A stretch of 64,000 nt of DNA from Schistosoma haematobium (GCF_000699445.3 NC_067197.1:12716152-12780151), one strand, 5' to 3'; shown: positions 21,501 through 35,900, numbered from the stretch's first letter. Notes: generated by a model not told the origin, from the letters alone. Numbers and translations are program-made.

Positions 21501-23244
21501 ATGGATCGACTCCGGTAATAAATTTTTTTAGGATATGGAATTGTATTGGTCTGTTCATTTACAATATAATTTACTTTTCACTAAACATTGTGACATGAGA
21601 TAAAAATTTCACGCACACTGATTGTTGTCTGATCGAAAGAAAATAGTGATTGATTGTTGTCGTAGGCAGATTGGTAGATAGTCTGATAAGTAATTGATAT
21701 GTCTTATGTATTTCCCTACCCGTGTACTTACTGCATTGTAGGTTGATAATTGCTAAACAATACACGTACTAGTCAGGTGAATCGCGTGTTCTTAACTTGA
21801 GTTATTTTGAGGCCTTGTAGAAGAATAGTGCTGAATAGGTATGTAGTAAAGAGCGAGTGAATTATATACGCAAACAAATAATTCATTGCCCATCCCAAGC
21901 AATTTAGTGTCTGTGTACTGAGAAATATGAGCGTTATTTCACTGATATTATCATCATTATCCCAACAAAGAAGAAATGTATTATACAGACATTTTTATTT
22001 GTCAATCATAGAAACTGTCATCCTCTAAGTCTTCTGTTTTATATGTTGTCCATGATGAAAGTAGATTAGCATTTGTTGAATCTAAAATTGAAGAATAAAG
22101 TGATCGATTATCTCTTCCGTTTTTTTAAAAAAAAACAGTATTTAAAATAGCCAAGAAAACCACACAGTTTACTGAAAAGCAAACTTCTGAGAAGACAAAT
22201 AATTCCTTACTTACGCCTGTTACTCACAATCGAGCGTAGGCCGCCGACCAGCATTCTCCAACTCACTCTATCCTGGGCCTTCCTTTCTAATTCTATACAA
22301 TATCGTTCATTCTTTTCATGTCTGTCTCCGTTTCTCGGAGTAATGTGTTCTTTGGTCTTCCTCTTTTCCTTTGGCCTTGAGGATTCCAAGTGAGGGATTA
22401 CCCTGTAACGAAGTTGGGTTTATTTCTCATTTTGTGTTTTATCCACTTCCAGTGCTTCTTCCTGATTTCCTCCTCCATTGGGATCTGGTTTGTTCCCTCC
22501 CACAGTACGTTGTTGCTAATAGTGTCCGGCCAACGAATCCGAAGTATTTTGCGTAGACAACTGTTAATAGAAACTTGTATTTTCTGGATGATGGCTTTCG
22601 TAGTTCTCCAGGTTCCCGCCCCATACAGCACAAATGTCTTGACATTTGTATTGAAAATTCTGACTTTGGTGTTGATTGACAGTTGTTTTGAGTTCAGATG
22701 TTCTTCAGTTGTAGATATGCTGCTCTTGATTTGCCGATTCGCACCTTCACATCTGCATCAGATCTACCGTGTTCATCAATGATGCTGCCCAAATATGTAA
22801 AGATTTTTACATCTTCCAAATCTTCTCCGTCATTTGTGATTGGATTGGTGCATGCTGTGTTGTATCGTAGAATCTTGCTTTTCCCTTTGTGTATATTGAG
22901 ACCTACTGCTTCTGAGGCTGTTGCTACACTGGTCGTTGATAGGAGGGCCAGATGATCTTCGAAGTCTAGATCGTCCAACTGCATCCTAGCTGTCCTCTGT
23001 ATCCCGTGCTTCCCTTCAGATGTTGACGTCTTCATGATGCAATCGATTACCAAGAGAAAGGGAAAGGGTGAGAGTAAGCAACCTTGCCTGACACCATTCT
23101 TTACTTCGAACGAGTCTGTCGCTAACCAAAAACGCTAAGACCAATAATTAGTACCGAAATAATCATCTTTAACAATTAGTCTACATTTTATAAAAACACT
23201 TTAGACAGACATTCCTTGAAAATCACAGAGCATTGGACCATTGT
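18585..23244. repeat. Tandem 4.66 kb repeat, unit 2
   Basis: Complete copy of unit 1 at an offset of about 4659 bases. Its RTE fragment lies at 22207-23140 on the minus strand. Confidence 0.92.
22207..23140 (-). pseudogene. RTE family C reverse-transcriptase fragment, unit 2
   Basis: Same fragment as in unit 1, with identical breaks and the same FEDH active-site change. Confidence 0.82.
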
Positions 23245-26200
23245 TTATACAGGTTGAACTGTAATGTATGGATGGCCTTAAGAGACTTTTTCTCCAGTCG
23301 GAATATAGGTGACAGGAATGAATCATTTATTATCGAAAATTAGAACATATATATACTTCCTATTTGACCGTCAAGCTGATTAAGGTTTGCAGTGGATTCA
23401 TCAGTATGCAAATCAACGCAGGTGCCATACAAAAGTTTGTCTATATGACTCCAGTTTAGTTTACCTCTAGATATTTTGTAAGGTTGAAGATAGTTCTACG
23501 GTCTTCACCACACTGTTACTGTGGTCTCCAGTCTTAGGGTTGACAGAACAAGAACGCTTGTGAACGATGACTATCGTACTTTTTGCATTCACCAATCATC
23601 CCTATATATGGTAGTCCCTGAATAATTCTCCTATGTAGGTTAGATCGTAATGCACCCGTGATCTTGGGAAATCACACAAACGCCCTTGACCATGCGCTTA
23701 GCTACATCAGTAAAAGTATACCATACTAATGACTTTGAGTAAGTTGATCACAACCAGTATAGGTCTAGAATTTTTGCGCGAAACCGAAGGTGCCGTAAAA
23801 CGTGGTTGCATATCTAAACTGTCCTTGGGACTTTGAAACAAATAGAATTGTTCAGTATAGAGTTAATGATCGTCGAACTTGTGCACAATACTTAAGACGG
23901 AATCACAAATAGTCTGGCTCAAGGTATTATCTCATGAGGAAGTTTGTCCTGTCAGGGAATTCGGATGACGTGATGGCCGATCAGCTGAAGAATATTTGAC
24001 TATTAAAAAATTCACACCAAGTAATGGTCAGGAAAGCTGTGGAGTGCAGTGGTGTTACTACAGAAGAATTAAGTTAAGGATGGTCAGAATTATGCTGCTT
24101 GAAAGATAGTAGAGTTATGCTACTAGTATTCCCTGACTTCATATTATCTGTAATCTTATCGTTTGTTTCGAGATGCCTATTTCATTTGCAAGGGCTTTAC
24201 TCCGATTGGTGAGTCATTATCCTTTCTAGAATCGCCCAACGTTGTCAACATGGTTTAGTCCTACTGACGTAGAGGTTTACTAATAATACCAAGCATATTT
24301 GTTCACTGTGGTTTTATTGGTAATTGTTTTATAACGAAACACTGTATCTTGACTGGCTGGTGAGTTTTTCAAGACCGTTAGAATAGTATACTTTTACCAT
24401 CACATCGAGTGCGCCCGGTTGGAGACGCAATCTACGTCAGAAGCTTTCACATTAAGTGTCTACCGTGTAGATGCACAGCAGATATATTTATCGGTTCTGA
24501 GCATCCGAACTAGATATAGGGAACCTTTACTCAGCCTCTAGTGAGATACAAACTATTCATGTCCCCTTGAATTTCCCTCACGTCTGAGAGGCTCTATTTT
24601 CATTCTGATTGGCATATCCATATACTATAATTTCCCTACTTTTGTTTACGAGGAATACGAATCAACTATATTCCATATCTTTATTCTTTTTTATTTTCTT
24701 TACATTGATGATAATTCCTTGAATGTCTATGAAACATGTCCAGATGAACTATTTAAATGTAACTACTCCATAATCACACTACCATTGAAGGAATGAGTTG
24801 AGAAATCACACAACACATTTTGTGTACGAAATAGTAAAGTGCAACTTTGATTCTAGTCGAATACTAGAGTGAGGTGAATAATAGTCAATATGGAAACGTA
24901 TAATAAGATCAAAATGATGATAAGATATCGGAGAGCGCTTTCCAAATATTATTTTAGTAGTTTTCAAGCATTAATTGTGTATTAAACATCTATTACACAA
25001 ATTTATTCTTGATTTTTGAGTTGTAAATAATAATAAACATTCCTATTGTATTTTAAGATATAATGTTAAGCATTAGTAAAATAGGGAGAGAGAAACAATA
25101 ATGTAAGTAAAAATCAGATATATGGTCGAATTCTATGTAATGTATGAAATGACAGAAATTTAGTAACGGATGGTAAAGTTAAATGAGTACTAATTATATT
25201 CTCCACAGGATCTGTAATAATAAAATAGCAATTATATTCCATTAGGTTAAATTAAAGTTACAAAAATGTAGAGGGTAGTTTCTGTATACTTTGTTCAAAG
25301 TATACTTTAGTTGACTAGTGAATTATTGTGTCTAGGTTTGGCCACAGTAAGAGAAATTTCTTCTGTATTCAATTCTCCGGTGTTTCAGCCTTTTCATTGA
25401 TGTTTCTGCCAATTGGTAGATTTTGGCATGTAATTAATAAAAGAATAATTCACGCTGTGACCCATTTTAACTAGATGGAATAGGAGGGGACTTTTGATCG
25501 TTATAATTACGCCTTCGCTTGGTCACTGTTGAAAGTGTTTGCAAATACGAAAAATTAAATTCTTAAAACATCTATCAACGTAACTTTCTCTACAGGTCAG
25601 TTGAAAGTAGTTTATCCGCCAGTATCGGTGCAGCTATCCGATGAGTAAAAACACTAGTTGTAGCTTTTTCTGAATTGAACATTATTTGATTTGTTCTGCG
25701 CAAACTCATTATTAACATTTTGCTAGATCCTTGAATATCAGATGCATATGTAGTGAATTTTTGTTAACCATTTGAACTTTCTCTATTGCCAACTTTCATG
25801 GTCATGTTTGCTTGCAATATTCCCTCGAGTACTCACTTTTCACAAGTTTATATATAAAGCACATCACCATTATTGCTTTACTTCAGAGTGGTCAGCCACT
25901 TTAATAAACTTTATACTGTTTCTACAAGTAACAAGTTAATTTACACTTACCTAGTTGACTTTCTTATTTCTTGATGCTTAAAATTGAAAAAACTTCCGGT
26001 GATTTAATTATCAACAGAAATGTTCTCATGTTCATGAATCGTATATTCATTATTGTACAACAAAACTCGTAAATATCATGTCATTTGTTAACGATAAAGC
26101 TAGATGGTCAATTAAAATTCTTAATCTAAAATAAGTAAGCAGATCTATACACATAAGGAATGGATCGACTCCGGTAATAAATTTTTTTAGGATATGGAAT

Positions 26201-27902
26201 TGTATTGGTCTGTTCATTTACAATATAATTTACTTTTCACTAAACATTGTGACATGAGATAAAAATTTCACGCACACTGATTGTTGTCTGATCGAAAGAA
26301 AATAGTGATTGATTGTTGTCGTAGGCAGATTGGTAGATAGTCTGATAAGTAATTGATATGTCTTATGTATTTCCCTACCCGTGTACTTACTGCATTGTAG
26401 GTTGATAATTGCTAAACAATACACGTACTAGTCAGGTGAATCGCGTGTTCTTAACTTGAGTTATTTTGAGGCCTTGTAGAAGAATAGTGCTGAATAGGTA
26501 TGTAGTAAAGAGCGAGTGAATTATATACGCAAACAAATAATTCATTGCCCATCCCAAGCAATTTAGTGTCTGTGTACTGAGAAATATGAGCGTTATTTCA
26601 CTGATATTATCATCATTATCCCAACAAAGAAGAAATGTATTATACAGACATTTTTATTTGTCAATCATAGAAACTGTCATCCTCTAAGTCTTCTGTTTTA
26701 TATGTTGTCCATGATGAAAGTAGATTAGCATTTGTTGAATCTAAAATTGAAGAATAAAGTGATCGATTATCTCTTCCGTTTTTTAAAAAAAACAGTATTT
26801 AAAATAGCCAAGAAAACCACACAGTTTACTGAAAAGCAAACTTCTGAGAAGACAAATAATTCCTTACTTACGCCTGTTACTCACAATCGAGCGTAGGCCG
26901 CCGACCAGCATTCTCCAACTCACTCTATCCTGGGCCTTCCTTTCTAATTCTATACAATATCGTTCATTCTTTTCATGTCTGTCTCCGTTTCTCGGAGTAA
27001 TGTGTTCTTTGGTCTTCCTCTTTTCCTTTGGCCTTGAGGATTCCAAGTGAGGGATTACCCTGTAACGAAGTTGGGTTTATTTCTCATTTTGTGTTTTATC
27101 CACTTCCAGTGCTTCTTCCTGATTTCCTCCTCCATTGGGATCTGGTTTGTTCCCTCCCACAGTACGTTGTTGCTAATAGTGTCCGGCCAACGAATCCGAA
27201 GTATTTTGCGTAGACAACTGTTAATAGAAACTTGTATTTTCTGGATGATGGCTTTCGTAGTTCTCCAGGTTCCCGCCCCATACAGCACAACTGTCTTGAC
27301 ATTTGTATTGAAAATTCTGACTTTGGTGTTGATTGACAGTTGTTTTGAGTTCAGATGTTCTTCAGTTGTAGATATGCTGCTCTTGATTTGCCGATTCGCA
27401 CCTTCACATCTGCATCAGATCTACCGTGTTCATCAATGATGCTGCCCAAATATGTAAAGATTTTTACATCTTCCAAATCTTCTCCGTCATTTGTGATTGG
27501 ATTGGTGCATGCTGTGTTGTATCGTAGAATCTTGCTTTTCCCTTTGTGTATATTGAGACCTACTGCTTCTGAGGCTGTTGCTACACTGGTCGTTGATAGG
27601 AGGGCCAGATGATCTTCGAAGTCTAGATCGTCCAACTGCATCCTAGCTGTCCTCTGTATCCCGTGCTTCCCTTCAGATGTTGACGTCTTCATGATGCAAT
27701 CGATTACCAAGAGAAAGGGAAAGGGTGAGAGTAAGCAACCTTGCCTGACACCATTCTTTACTTCGAACGAGTCTGTCGCTAACCAAAAACGCTAAGACCA
27801 ATAATTAGTACCGAAATAATCATCTTTAACAATTAGTCTACATTTTATAAAAACACTTTAGACAGACATTCCTTGAAAATCACAGAGCATTGGACCATTG
27901 TT
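23245..27902. repeat. Tandem 4.66 kb repeat, unit 3
   Basis: Third copy at an offset of about 4660 bases, ending at GGACCATTGTTT, where sequence diverges into unique DNA. It has private changes such as an A-to-C near 27291 and a shorter T run near 25391. Confidence 0.92.
26864..27797 (-). pseudogene. RTE family C reverse-transcriptase fragment, unit 3
   Basis: Same fragment again, with the same defects and one private substitution near 27291. The shared defects show that the fragment was dead before the unit was amplified. Confidence 0.82.
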
Positions 27903-29014
27903 TTTTTCCTCATCAATCCAAAACGTTTTCAGTGAGCACATTATTTTTAGGCCACTAAATCAGCTTTACTGAAGTCACACCTTACTAGAAATTAAAGTAC
28001 AACTTTTCTCTCGAACCTTAAGTTTTACTCCTCAGTCTAACTATCTTCCAGCAGACCTGGCCAGTATTTTAGGACCTAAAAGAAAGAGTATTCCAGTCAC
28101 CATAATTTGATTTGGTCACTACGATAGGCAAACTAAACCACCATAGAAGCTACGGTTGTGTACTAGTGTTTATCATCAGTGATAACTATCTGACTCCCGA
28201 AATAGCTGAATTCCACCCGGTTGCGGCTTCGTATTAAGGCCTTATGAATTTTCTTCGAAGTTAGTTATCGGTGAGTATAAGGCATTCATTAGCATTGAAA
28301 GTTTGAGGAAGTTGATGCAAACTATCGTCAAACTAAAGATTATCAACAAACATTCCATGTTAATAACACCACTATATTTTGGTTTTTTATAAATCCATAT
28401 TAACTATAATAGTACCTAACTACAAACATATATAGTTGAGAAAAATTTCTCTACTAATAGCTTTACGACTTTTCAGTAATTTTCACATTTAACACCATAA
28501 GAAATAGTCAACATAGAATCTCCAGGTTCATATCGAAAATTTTGACATCTAACTAGTGTTACAAGTTTATTTGTTTACATTTTACAACGACTAAACGGAG
28601 ACTTATTGTCCTGTGTATTCAGTAGAGTTATTTCAAAATGCATATTTTAAAGTCTAACACATTACCCTTGACTTAATAAATGGCTTATTACTATCATTAA
28701 TACACTGGCGTCGTGATTAAAATAATCGACTTTCAGCAAATAATTTCGAGTTCCAAACTGTAATGAGCCTGTTTCTCTTTGAACAATTGACCTGGACACC
28801 CAAGTAGTGTACATAAGCCTCAACGTGTTAAGTTATATTACAGTATCGAAAATACTTAGTATTGAATTACTTCTGAATTATTGAACGTTCACATGAGTAT
28901 CTGCCGGCTGACAAAGATAAGTTTTATTACGTAAGAGGTTAAATATAAGACAGTTTCTATCTAGAATGGAAAACCAATCAATTAGTTCCCGTAGCCGATT
29001 TTAGTCTGTATTCA
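27903..29014. other. Unique sequence with a diverged RTE family B 5' fragment
   Basis: About 27960-28190 resembles the 5' leader of the family B copy at 9200-9420 (CACTACGATAGGCAAACT, GACCTGGCCAGTATTTTAGG), same orientation, much decayed. The remainder holds no recognised gene. Confidence 0.45.
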
Positions 29015-29480
29015 GTCAGTCAGCTACAACGTACGACCAGCCACATATATTCATAGGTTCAAGTTGACATACCTCATCAGCAAAACAACATGAACAAAAA
29101 ATTCATAGAAGCAAATAATTCAATGGTGGTAATATATAAAAGAACGATGGCATATAAGGATATAATACAGGAAGAAAGAATTAGTTCATAGAAAGAAAGA
29201 TATGAAGCGATTAAAATCTGATAGTTTAAACGAAGACAGATAGTGTATACACCTACGCCATTGTGATCGATTCTGTGTCATGTCAGCCAGAGTCTCCAAC
29301 CATTGGTTACGATAGTCACGCGGACCCCAACCAAGTAGTCTGCGTCTAACAACATGGCTCAGACTAGAAGTTATTGACATCAAGCACTGATGCCACGTTT
29401 TGGTTTGACCGCCCCTAACTTTCTCCCAACCATCTCGAACACCGGTTAGCTTTGTCTGTATCAAAAACTTAGATATCTAT
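29015..29480 (-). mobile_element. RTE family B 3' end, minus orientation
   Basis: The frame at 29186-29464 encodes the last part of the RT ORF (RRRLLGWGPRDYRNQWLETLADMTQNRSQWRR in pieces), followed by the 3' UTR ending GTCAGTCAGCTACAACG at about 29018. Everything before this tail is missing. The outer 290 bp are repeated in reverse at 30051-30352. Confidence 0.75.
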
Positions 29481-29960
29481 AGTCAAACATTATTCTAAGA
29501 AAAAGAAATCAATTCTGTAATCCACTTGAAAACTTATCATCCTCAATTTTCAGTTTCGATTGCTAGATTATCTTGAGTTCACATATATACACTGCCAAAT
29601 AGGTTCGATTGCATTTGATCATTAAATTTAAGTTCATTCTATGTAATTATATTAAGTCATCAATTTATATTTTCTGTTGTTCTTCACTATTCCATATTCC
29701 TTCATAAAAATACACAAACTTCTCTTCACAATCACTTACTTCTATTCTAGACTCAAACTTGTTAACATTCGAACTTTATACTATCGATTTTATTCATTTG
29801 AATACAAACTGGAACAATATTACTTCTATCTTTGAGCTCTCTATTCCAAACTTCATCCTTTCTCTTACAAATACTGAATCATCTAACATTATTACCTTAA
29901 TTACATGAGAAATTATTACATTACTATACGACACTAACTTTATTGCTATTTTCGATTAAA
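29481..29960. other. Loop between two inverted family B ends
   Basis: AT-rich, no recognised repeat. A 54-codon plus-strand frame near 29765-29910 has no domain and is probably chance. Confidence 0.4.
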
Positions 29961-30352
29961 TTAATTTTATGGAGGCGTATTCTAATAATAATTAGTCTTT
30001 TGATATCAAGAACTAGCGTCAGTGAATAATTTCAGAGTCCGCATTACTATTGTAACTAATGGTTGGAGACTCTGGCTGACATGACACAGAATCGATCACA
30101 ATGGCGTAGGTGTATACACTATCTGTCTTCGTTTAAACTATCAGATTTTAATCGCTTCATATCTTTCTTTCTATGAACTAATTCTTTCTTCCTGTATTAT
30201 ATCCTTATATGCCATCGTTCTTTTATATATTACCACCATTGAATTATTTGCTTCTATGAATTTTTTGTTCATGTTGTTTTGCTGATGAGGTATGTCAACT
30301 TGAACCTATGAATATATGTGGCTGGTCGTACGTTGTAGCTGACTGACTGACT
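29961..30352 (+). mobile_element. RTE family B 3' end, plus orientation
   Basis: Matches 11015-11410 inverted, including the extra segment ending near GGAGGCGTATTC. Its last 300 bp appear identical to the inverse of 29015-29308. It terminates in TGTAGCTGACTGACTGACT. Confidence 0.75.
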
Positions 30353-30579
30353 CAGAGTCAAAACGAAATATCTGTGTAAAACATTTTAATTTGTATTTGG
30401 TTTAAATAGTTCTCTATGTAATTTCACTTAACATTCTAAACTAATTATAAAGTAAACTATTTTATTACTCTTTTATAATGATGTCTTTATTGATGAATTT
30501 TTACATAAACTTATACTACTACAATAAAACGGACAATTTAAATTATAATGTAAACTTCTATTTATGTAAATAAACATAC

Positions 30580-30744
30580 CAAATAACTTATTTGATGCTC
30601 TCATATCTTCATTTATATTTACATTATTTTTTAATATTTTTGAATCATATTCAGATTCATGTTCATTGGATTCATTAACTGGATCATAAGTTGAATCTTC
30701 AATGCTGAATGTTGCTTTTGCTAAAAATGCTTCATAAGTTTGAC
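30580..30744 (-). CDS. Exon of the unidentified coiled-coil/acidic gene
   Basis: 165 nt, open throughout. The first two bases complete a Gly codon begun in exon 38824-39439. It encodes [16 protein letters not shown], then an acidic stretch ending MRASNKLFG, and ends at TTTG|GTATGT. The exon has no similarity to the surrounding repeats. Confidence 0.6.
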
Positions 30745-32926
30745 CTAAACCATCATAAAGTTAATTAGTAAAAACATGAAATAAGTAGAGTGATTTAATG
30801 AAAAACTATTTGTTTACTTCAAATATATTGGTTGTTTGAATCTTTCCGTTGTTGCTTAAAATTGTATTCAATTAGTCTCCTTTGGTATATGTGCACACTG
30901 TGTGGATCGCTTTGATATTATCATTAAGTCACAAGCAATTTTAAGCAGAGATGGATGGTGCCTAACTGTGAAATCCAGGGCGCTCAATTTGTTTTATTTG
31001 GGAGTCATCAGCCGGATGTACCAGCAGCTAAGTGAATAACGCGATGGCATTTGAAGCAAACGGCGTGAGTTGGAGTCTCGGAGTGATCATCAACTCTGGG
31101 ATGCAAATAAATCCAGCTAACGAGTCCCTAGCACAACGAAATGTGTGCCTCACTCCAGTGGAAGCCAACTCAGTGGTCTAGAGATTAAGGGTTCGCGTGC
31201 GAGACCGAAGGAGCTGGGTTCGATTCTGCCATACAGGATTGTAATACTTACTGTTGTGCTATCCTATATCAGAACCAAACGGCTGTCCAGTGCTTCCAGA
31301 TTTTCAATGGTGGTCTAACACTGATCGGATCATGTTATCAATGAAAATATTTAAACTTTAATATTGCCGCATAAACAAGGATTAGCTTAATGTGCTGCTA
31401 TAAGGTGTCACAATTCATGAATACACCAAGATATACCTATAAATAAGTTTATAAAATAAAAGCATTTATATTGGGTTATACAAATCATCAGTAACGATGA
31501 CTACAAATTGATAACTAATCAACCATACGCTTTTTTGGTCTTGTAATGTTTGTATGATTATCATATGACCTGAAGACTGTGGATTTAGTCACGTGTAGAT
31601 TAGATTATTCTGACTTGGAAATTATCTTAATACACTTTTTTTTCTGAAAATTTATTGTTTTTTTCTTCTCGAATCATATCATTTAAGCTTAATGTTTTCT
31701 ACCTCCACTGATATTATTCATAATTCTATACCATTTAAGCATTTGTTGAATTATTTTTCTGGTTAGCGTTTTTTTAGCGAGTTAGTTTTCTACACTCTCT
31801 GCATTAGTAGGCCTCAACATACACAAGGAGAAAACAAAGGTCCTCAAATTCAAAACGGAGGACAGCAGTCCAATCACTCTTGATGGCGAAACTCTGGAAG
31901 ATGCACATGCATGGGAAGCATCATCGATGAACAAGGAGGTTCAGATGAAGACGTGAAGGCGAGGATTGGAAAGGCAAGGACCGCATTCCTACAATTGAAG
32001 AACACATGGAACTCAAAGCAACTTTCCACCAATATCAAAGTGAGGATCTTCAATACCAACGTCAAGGCAGTTGTACTGTATGGAGCTGAAACTTGGAGAA
32101 CTACAACAACCACCATCAAGAAGGTACAAATATTTATAAATAGCTGTCTACTCAAGATACTCAACATCCATTGGCCGGATAGCATCAGCAACAGCCTTTT
32201 GTGGGAGAGAACAAACCAGCTTCCAGCTGAAGAAGAAATTAGAAAAAGACGATGGAAATGGATAGGACATACATTACGCAAACCGTCAATCTGCATCACG
32301 AGGTAAGCCCTAACTTGGAATCCTGAAGGAAGGCGGAAAAGAGGAAGGCCAAAGAACACATTACGTCGGGAAATAGAAGCAGATATGGAAAGGATGAATA
32401 ACAACTGGAAGGAGCCCCCGAATGCCCTGGTACGGCCGAGAGTGGGGTGAGTCCGCTCTCCCTCTCGAAATACTCTCACACGGCCGCGCGTATACAGCCT
32501 CTGCCAGGAAGTCCTACTCACTGCCTTCTCGTGGCGGGGGTGTTGTTTACGAAAATGAGAGGACGAAAAGCGAATGTCCGGCGCTTTAACCGGATCACAA
32601 ACCAATGGTGCACATGGGCTCCAATATTCTGCGGGAACAAATGGCGTATGAACCAATCTTTGGTCACCGGCTACCATGGGACTGCATCTCCTTACGATGC
32701 TCCACTGCCTTGTGGGTTAGACCTTTAGGTCAAAGGCTCGGGAGTGGCCCCTAAGATAACCACCTGCTTCGGTTTGGGCACCCGGGCAGTATCGCAGCCC
32801 ACACACAAACGATGAACTCTATGTCTATGGCAACTACTTTTCTCGCTCCGAAAAACAATCAATCGATTCAAATAATTATCATTACTATTATTGTCATTAT
32901 TAATACTATTATTATTACTATTATTG

Positions 32927-32961
<35 letters not shown>

Positions 32962-35900
32962 TTCCACATTATTCACCCTCTTTTATACTTATACAGCGGC
33001 TCATCTTTGGTGGAAATCTGACTGTATCTAAACGTTCTCGAGTCACTGTCCGGTCGAAAATTGTATGTTACCATCGAATATGAGTACTGAAGCAGTTATT
33101 CTGAAACCACGTGCGCCATTCAAACTGGCTGCCTTCAACGTTCGCACACTTATGCAGGTTGGACAACAGATAGGGCTGACTATGTCTTTGGAAAGTCTTA
33201 ATATCGATGTCTGCTGTCTATCCGAGACCCGTATTCAAGACTCTGGCGAAGTACTACAAATTCGCTCTACATCTGTCACTTCAAAAGCTTGTTTTACGTG
33301 CGCTTATCCGGGGACCCTGTGGCATCTTCGTCTGGTCTTGCAGGCGTTGGTGTCGCACTAAGCGCTAGAGCTGAGGCAGCACTAGTCGATTGGATCCCCA
33401 TTAACAGTCGGTTATGTGCTGTTAGATTAGAAAGTTCCATCAAAGTGAGAAGAAATCGGCGTGAGAAACGATGTCTTTTCGTCATCGCCTATGCCCCGAC
33501 AGATTGCAGCCCGGATGCAATCAAGGATGAGTTTTACCACCAGTTAACTGTTCTTCTCCAGAAAGTGCGTTCGACAGATATTGTATTGGTAGCCGGAGAC
33601 TTGAATGCTCAGGTCGGGCGTCTAGGCACAGAAGAGAGTCGTTTAGGTGGCCGATGGGGACTCGTTGGTCGCAGGTCAGATAACGGGGACCGTCTACTGC
33701 AACTGTGCACAGACCACAACCTGTTTCTGGCTAGCACTAACTTTCGGCACAGTCATCGCCGATGTGCCACCTGGCGTCCTCCCTCTGCATCCCAAGCCTG
33801 GACTCAGATTGATCACATCGCGATCAGCTACCGCTGGCGTGGTTGTGTAAAAGACTGCCGCTCCTTTTGGAGTACCTATCTGGACTCTGACCATGCCTTG
33901 GTCTGCGCCAATCTTGCCTTACTTTTCAGTGGACAACGAAGTGACCGCCAGCAAAGTATTGATATTAGCAAGCTGGTTGCAACTTCTGTTGCAAATAAGT
34001 ATCGAACCGAGCTAGCCTCTAGGCTAGCTACCACTCCACCGAAAAGTATAGATGTGCATTGGTTGCAATTGCATGACGCCATGAAAATGGCGGGAACAGT
34101 CAGTTGTGTGTTTGCGAAACGTCCCGCTTTTAAGCACTGGGTTTCTTCTGGTTCCTTACAACTCATTGAAGCCCGTCGGTCTACTCCGGGTGACCGTGAG
34201 TTTGACCATAAACGAAGGATGTTACGTAAGGAAATTGGGCAAAGCTTGCGTAAGGACCGAGAAGCCTGGTGGTCGAAGCGTGCTAATGAGCTGGAAGCAG
34301 CAGCTGCATCTGGTAACCACCGAAAGCTCTTCCAGCTCATCCGAGCCACTGGCAGCAAGAAGTCTGGTGTGAGTGAAACAATCTGCGAGGATGATGGAAT
34401 GCCAATCACTAACATCCATCGACGTCTTGGACGATGGGCAGAATTTTTCGAAGGGCAGTTCAACTGGCCTGCTGCTCCGGCAACATCGGTCAGACTGTCC
34501 TGCCCTCCATGGCCGGTGACGACTGATCCACCAAACGAGGAGGAAGTCCGCAAGGAACTCCAACTCTTGAAGCGCTACAAATCACCTGGCCCAGATGACT
34601 TACCTCCGGCTCTTTTTAAAGATGGTGGTGACTTTTTGACTAAGAATTGATGACGTTGTTTACAAAGGTCTGGGAACTAGAGAGTGTACCAACGTCATGG
34701 AATGAGTCGATAGTTGTCCCTATCTTTAAAAAGGGTTCACGTCGTTCCTGCAACAACTATCGGGGGATAAGTCTACTTCCGACTCCGTCCAAGCTATTGG
34801 CTTCCATCATACTTCGTAGGTTGTTCAAAACTCGAGAAAGATTGACTCGCGAGGAGCAGGCTGGGTTTCGTTCTGGTCGAGGATGTATTGATCATATCTT
34901 CACCCTCCGCCAAATGTTAGAACATCGCCATACTTATCAAAGGCCAACAATCGTAGTGTTTCTTGACATCAGGGCTGCCTTCGATTCGTTGGACAGGACT
35001 GTTCTCTGGGATTGTCTATTGAAGAAGGGTGTGCCTGAGAATTTTATTAACATCCTAAAAGCCCTATATAAAAACACCTCAGGCAGAGTGAGGGCATACA
35101 ACCACCTCTCTCCATTGTTCCATTCGAGTAGTGGGGTTAGGCAGGGTTGCCCAATCTCACCATTCCTCTTCAACTTTGCCATCGATGACATTCTGGAAAC
35201 AGCTCTGATGAATGTAAGTAATGGTGGTGTGGATCTGTTGCCTGGAGAAAGACTTCTCGACCTTGAGTATGCGGACGATATTGTCTTACTGTGCGATAAT
35301 GCCCAAGGCATGCAATCCGCACTTAATCAGTTGGCAATCAGTGTCCGTAGGTATGGTATGTGCTTTGCACCTTCGAAGTGCAAAGTACTCCTACAAGACT
35401 GGCAGGATTCCAATCCTGTACTCACCCTGGATGGTGAGCAGATAGACGTAGTCGAGAAGTTCGTGTATCTGGGTAGCTGCATAAGTGCTGGTGGGGGTGT
35501 GAGTGATGAGATCAATGCACGTATAGTGAAAGCCAGAGCGGCTTATGCCAATCTGGGCCATCTTTGGCGCCTTCGTGATGTTAGTCTGGCTGTAAAGGTC
35601 GGATCTACAACGCGTCGGTGAGAGCAGTTCTACTCTATGCTTGTGAAACCTGGTCTCTCCGAGTTGAAGACGTTAGAAGACTCTCTGTGTTCGATCATCG
35701 TTGTCTCCGAAGGATTGCTGACATTCAGTGGCAACACCATGTCAGCAATGCAGAGGTTCGGCATCGTGTGTTCGGGCACAGAGATGATAATTCAATTGGT
35801 GTCACCATCTTGAAACACCGACTTCGGTGGCTTGGACATGTTCTCCGAATGTCGTCTCAGAGAATTCCCCGTCGTGCATTATTTGTCGACTCTGGGACTG

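Noticed and set aside
29765..29910. A 54-codon plus-strand frame (NLLTFELYTIDFIH)
   Set aside because: AT-rich chance frame without start, splice sites or similarity.
32725..32976. A poly-Asn protein on the minus strand
   Set aside because: It is the translation of an ATT microsatellite in the RTE family A 5' leader.
33876..34563. Minus-strand frames of over 100 codons opposite the RTE endonuclease
   Set aside because: Shadow frames of the plus-strand element ORF, with no domain content.
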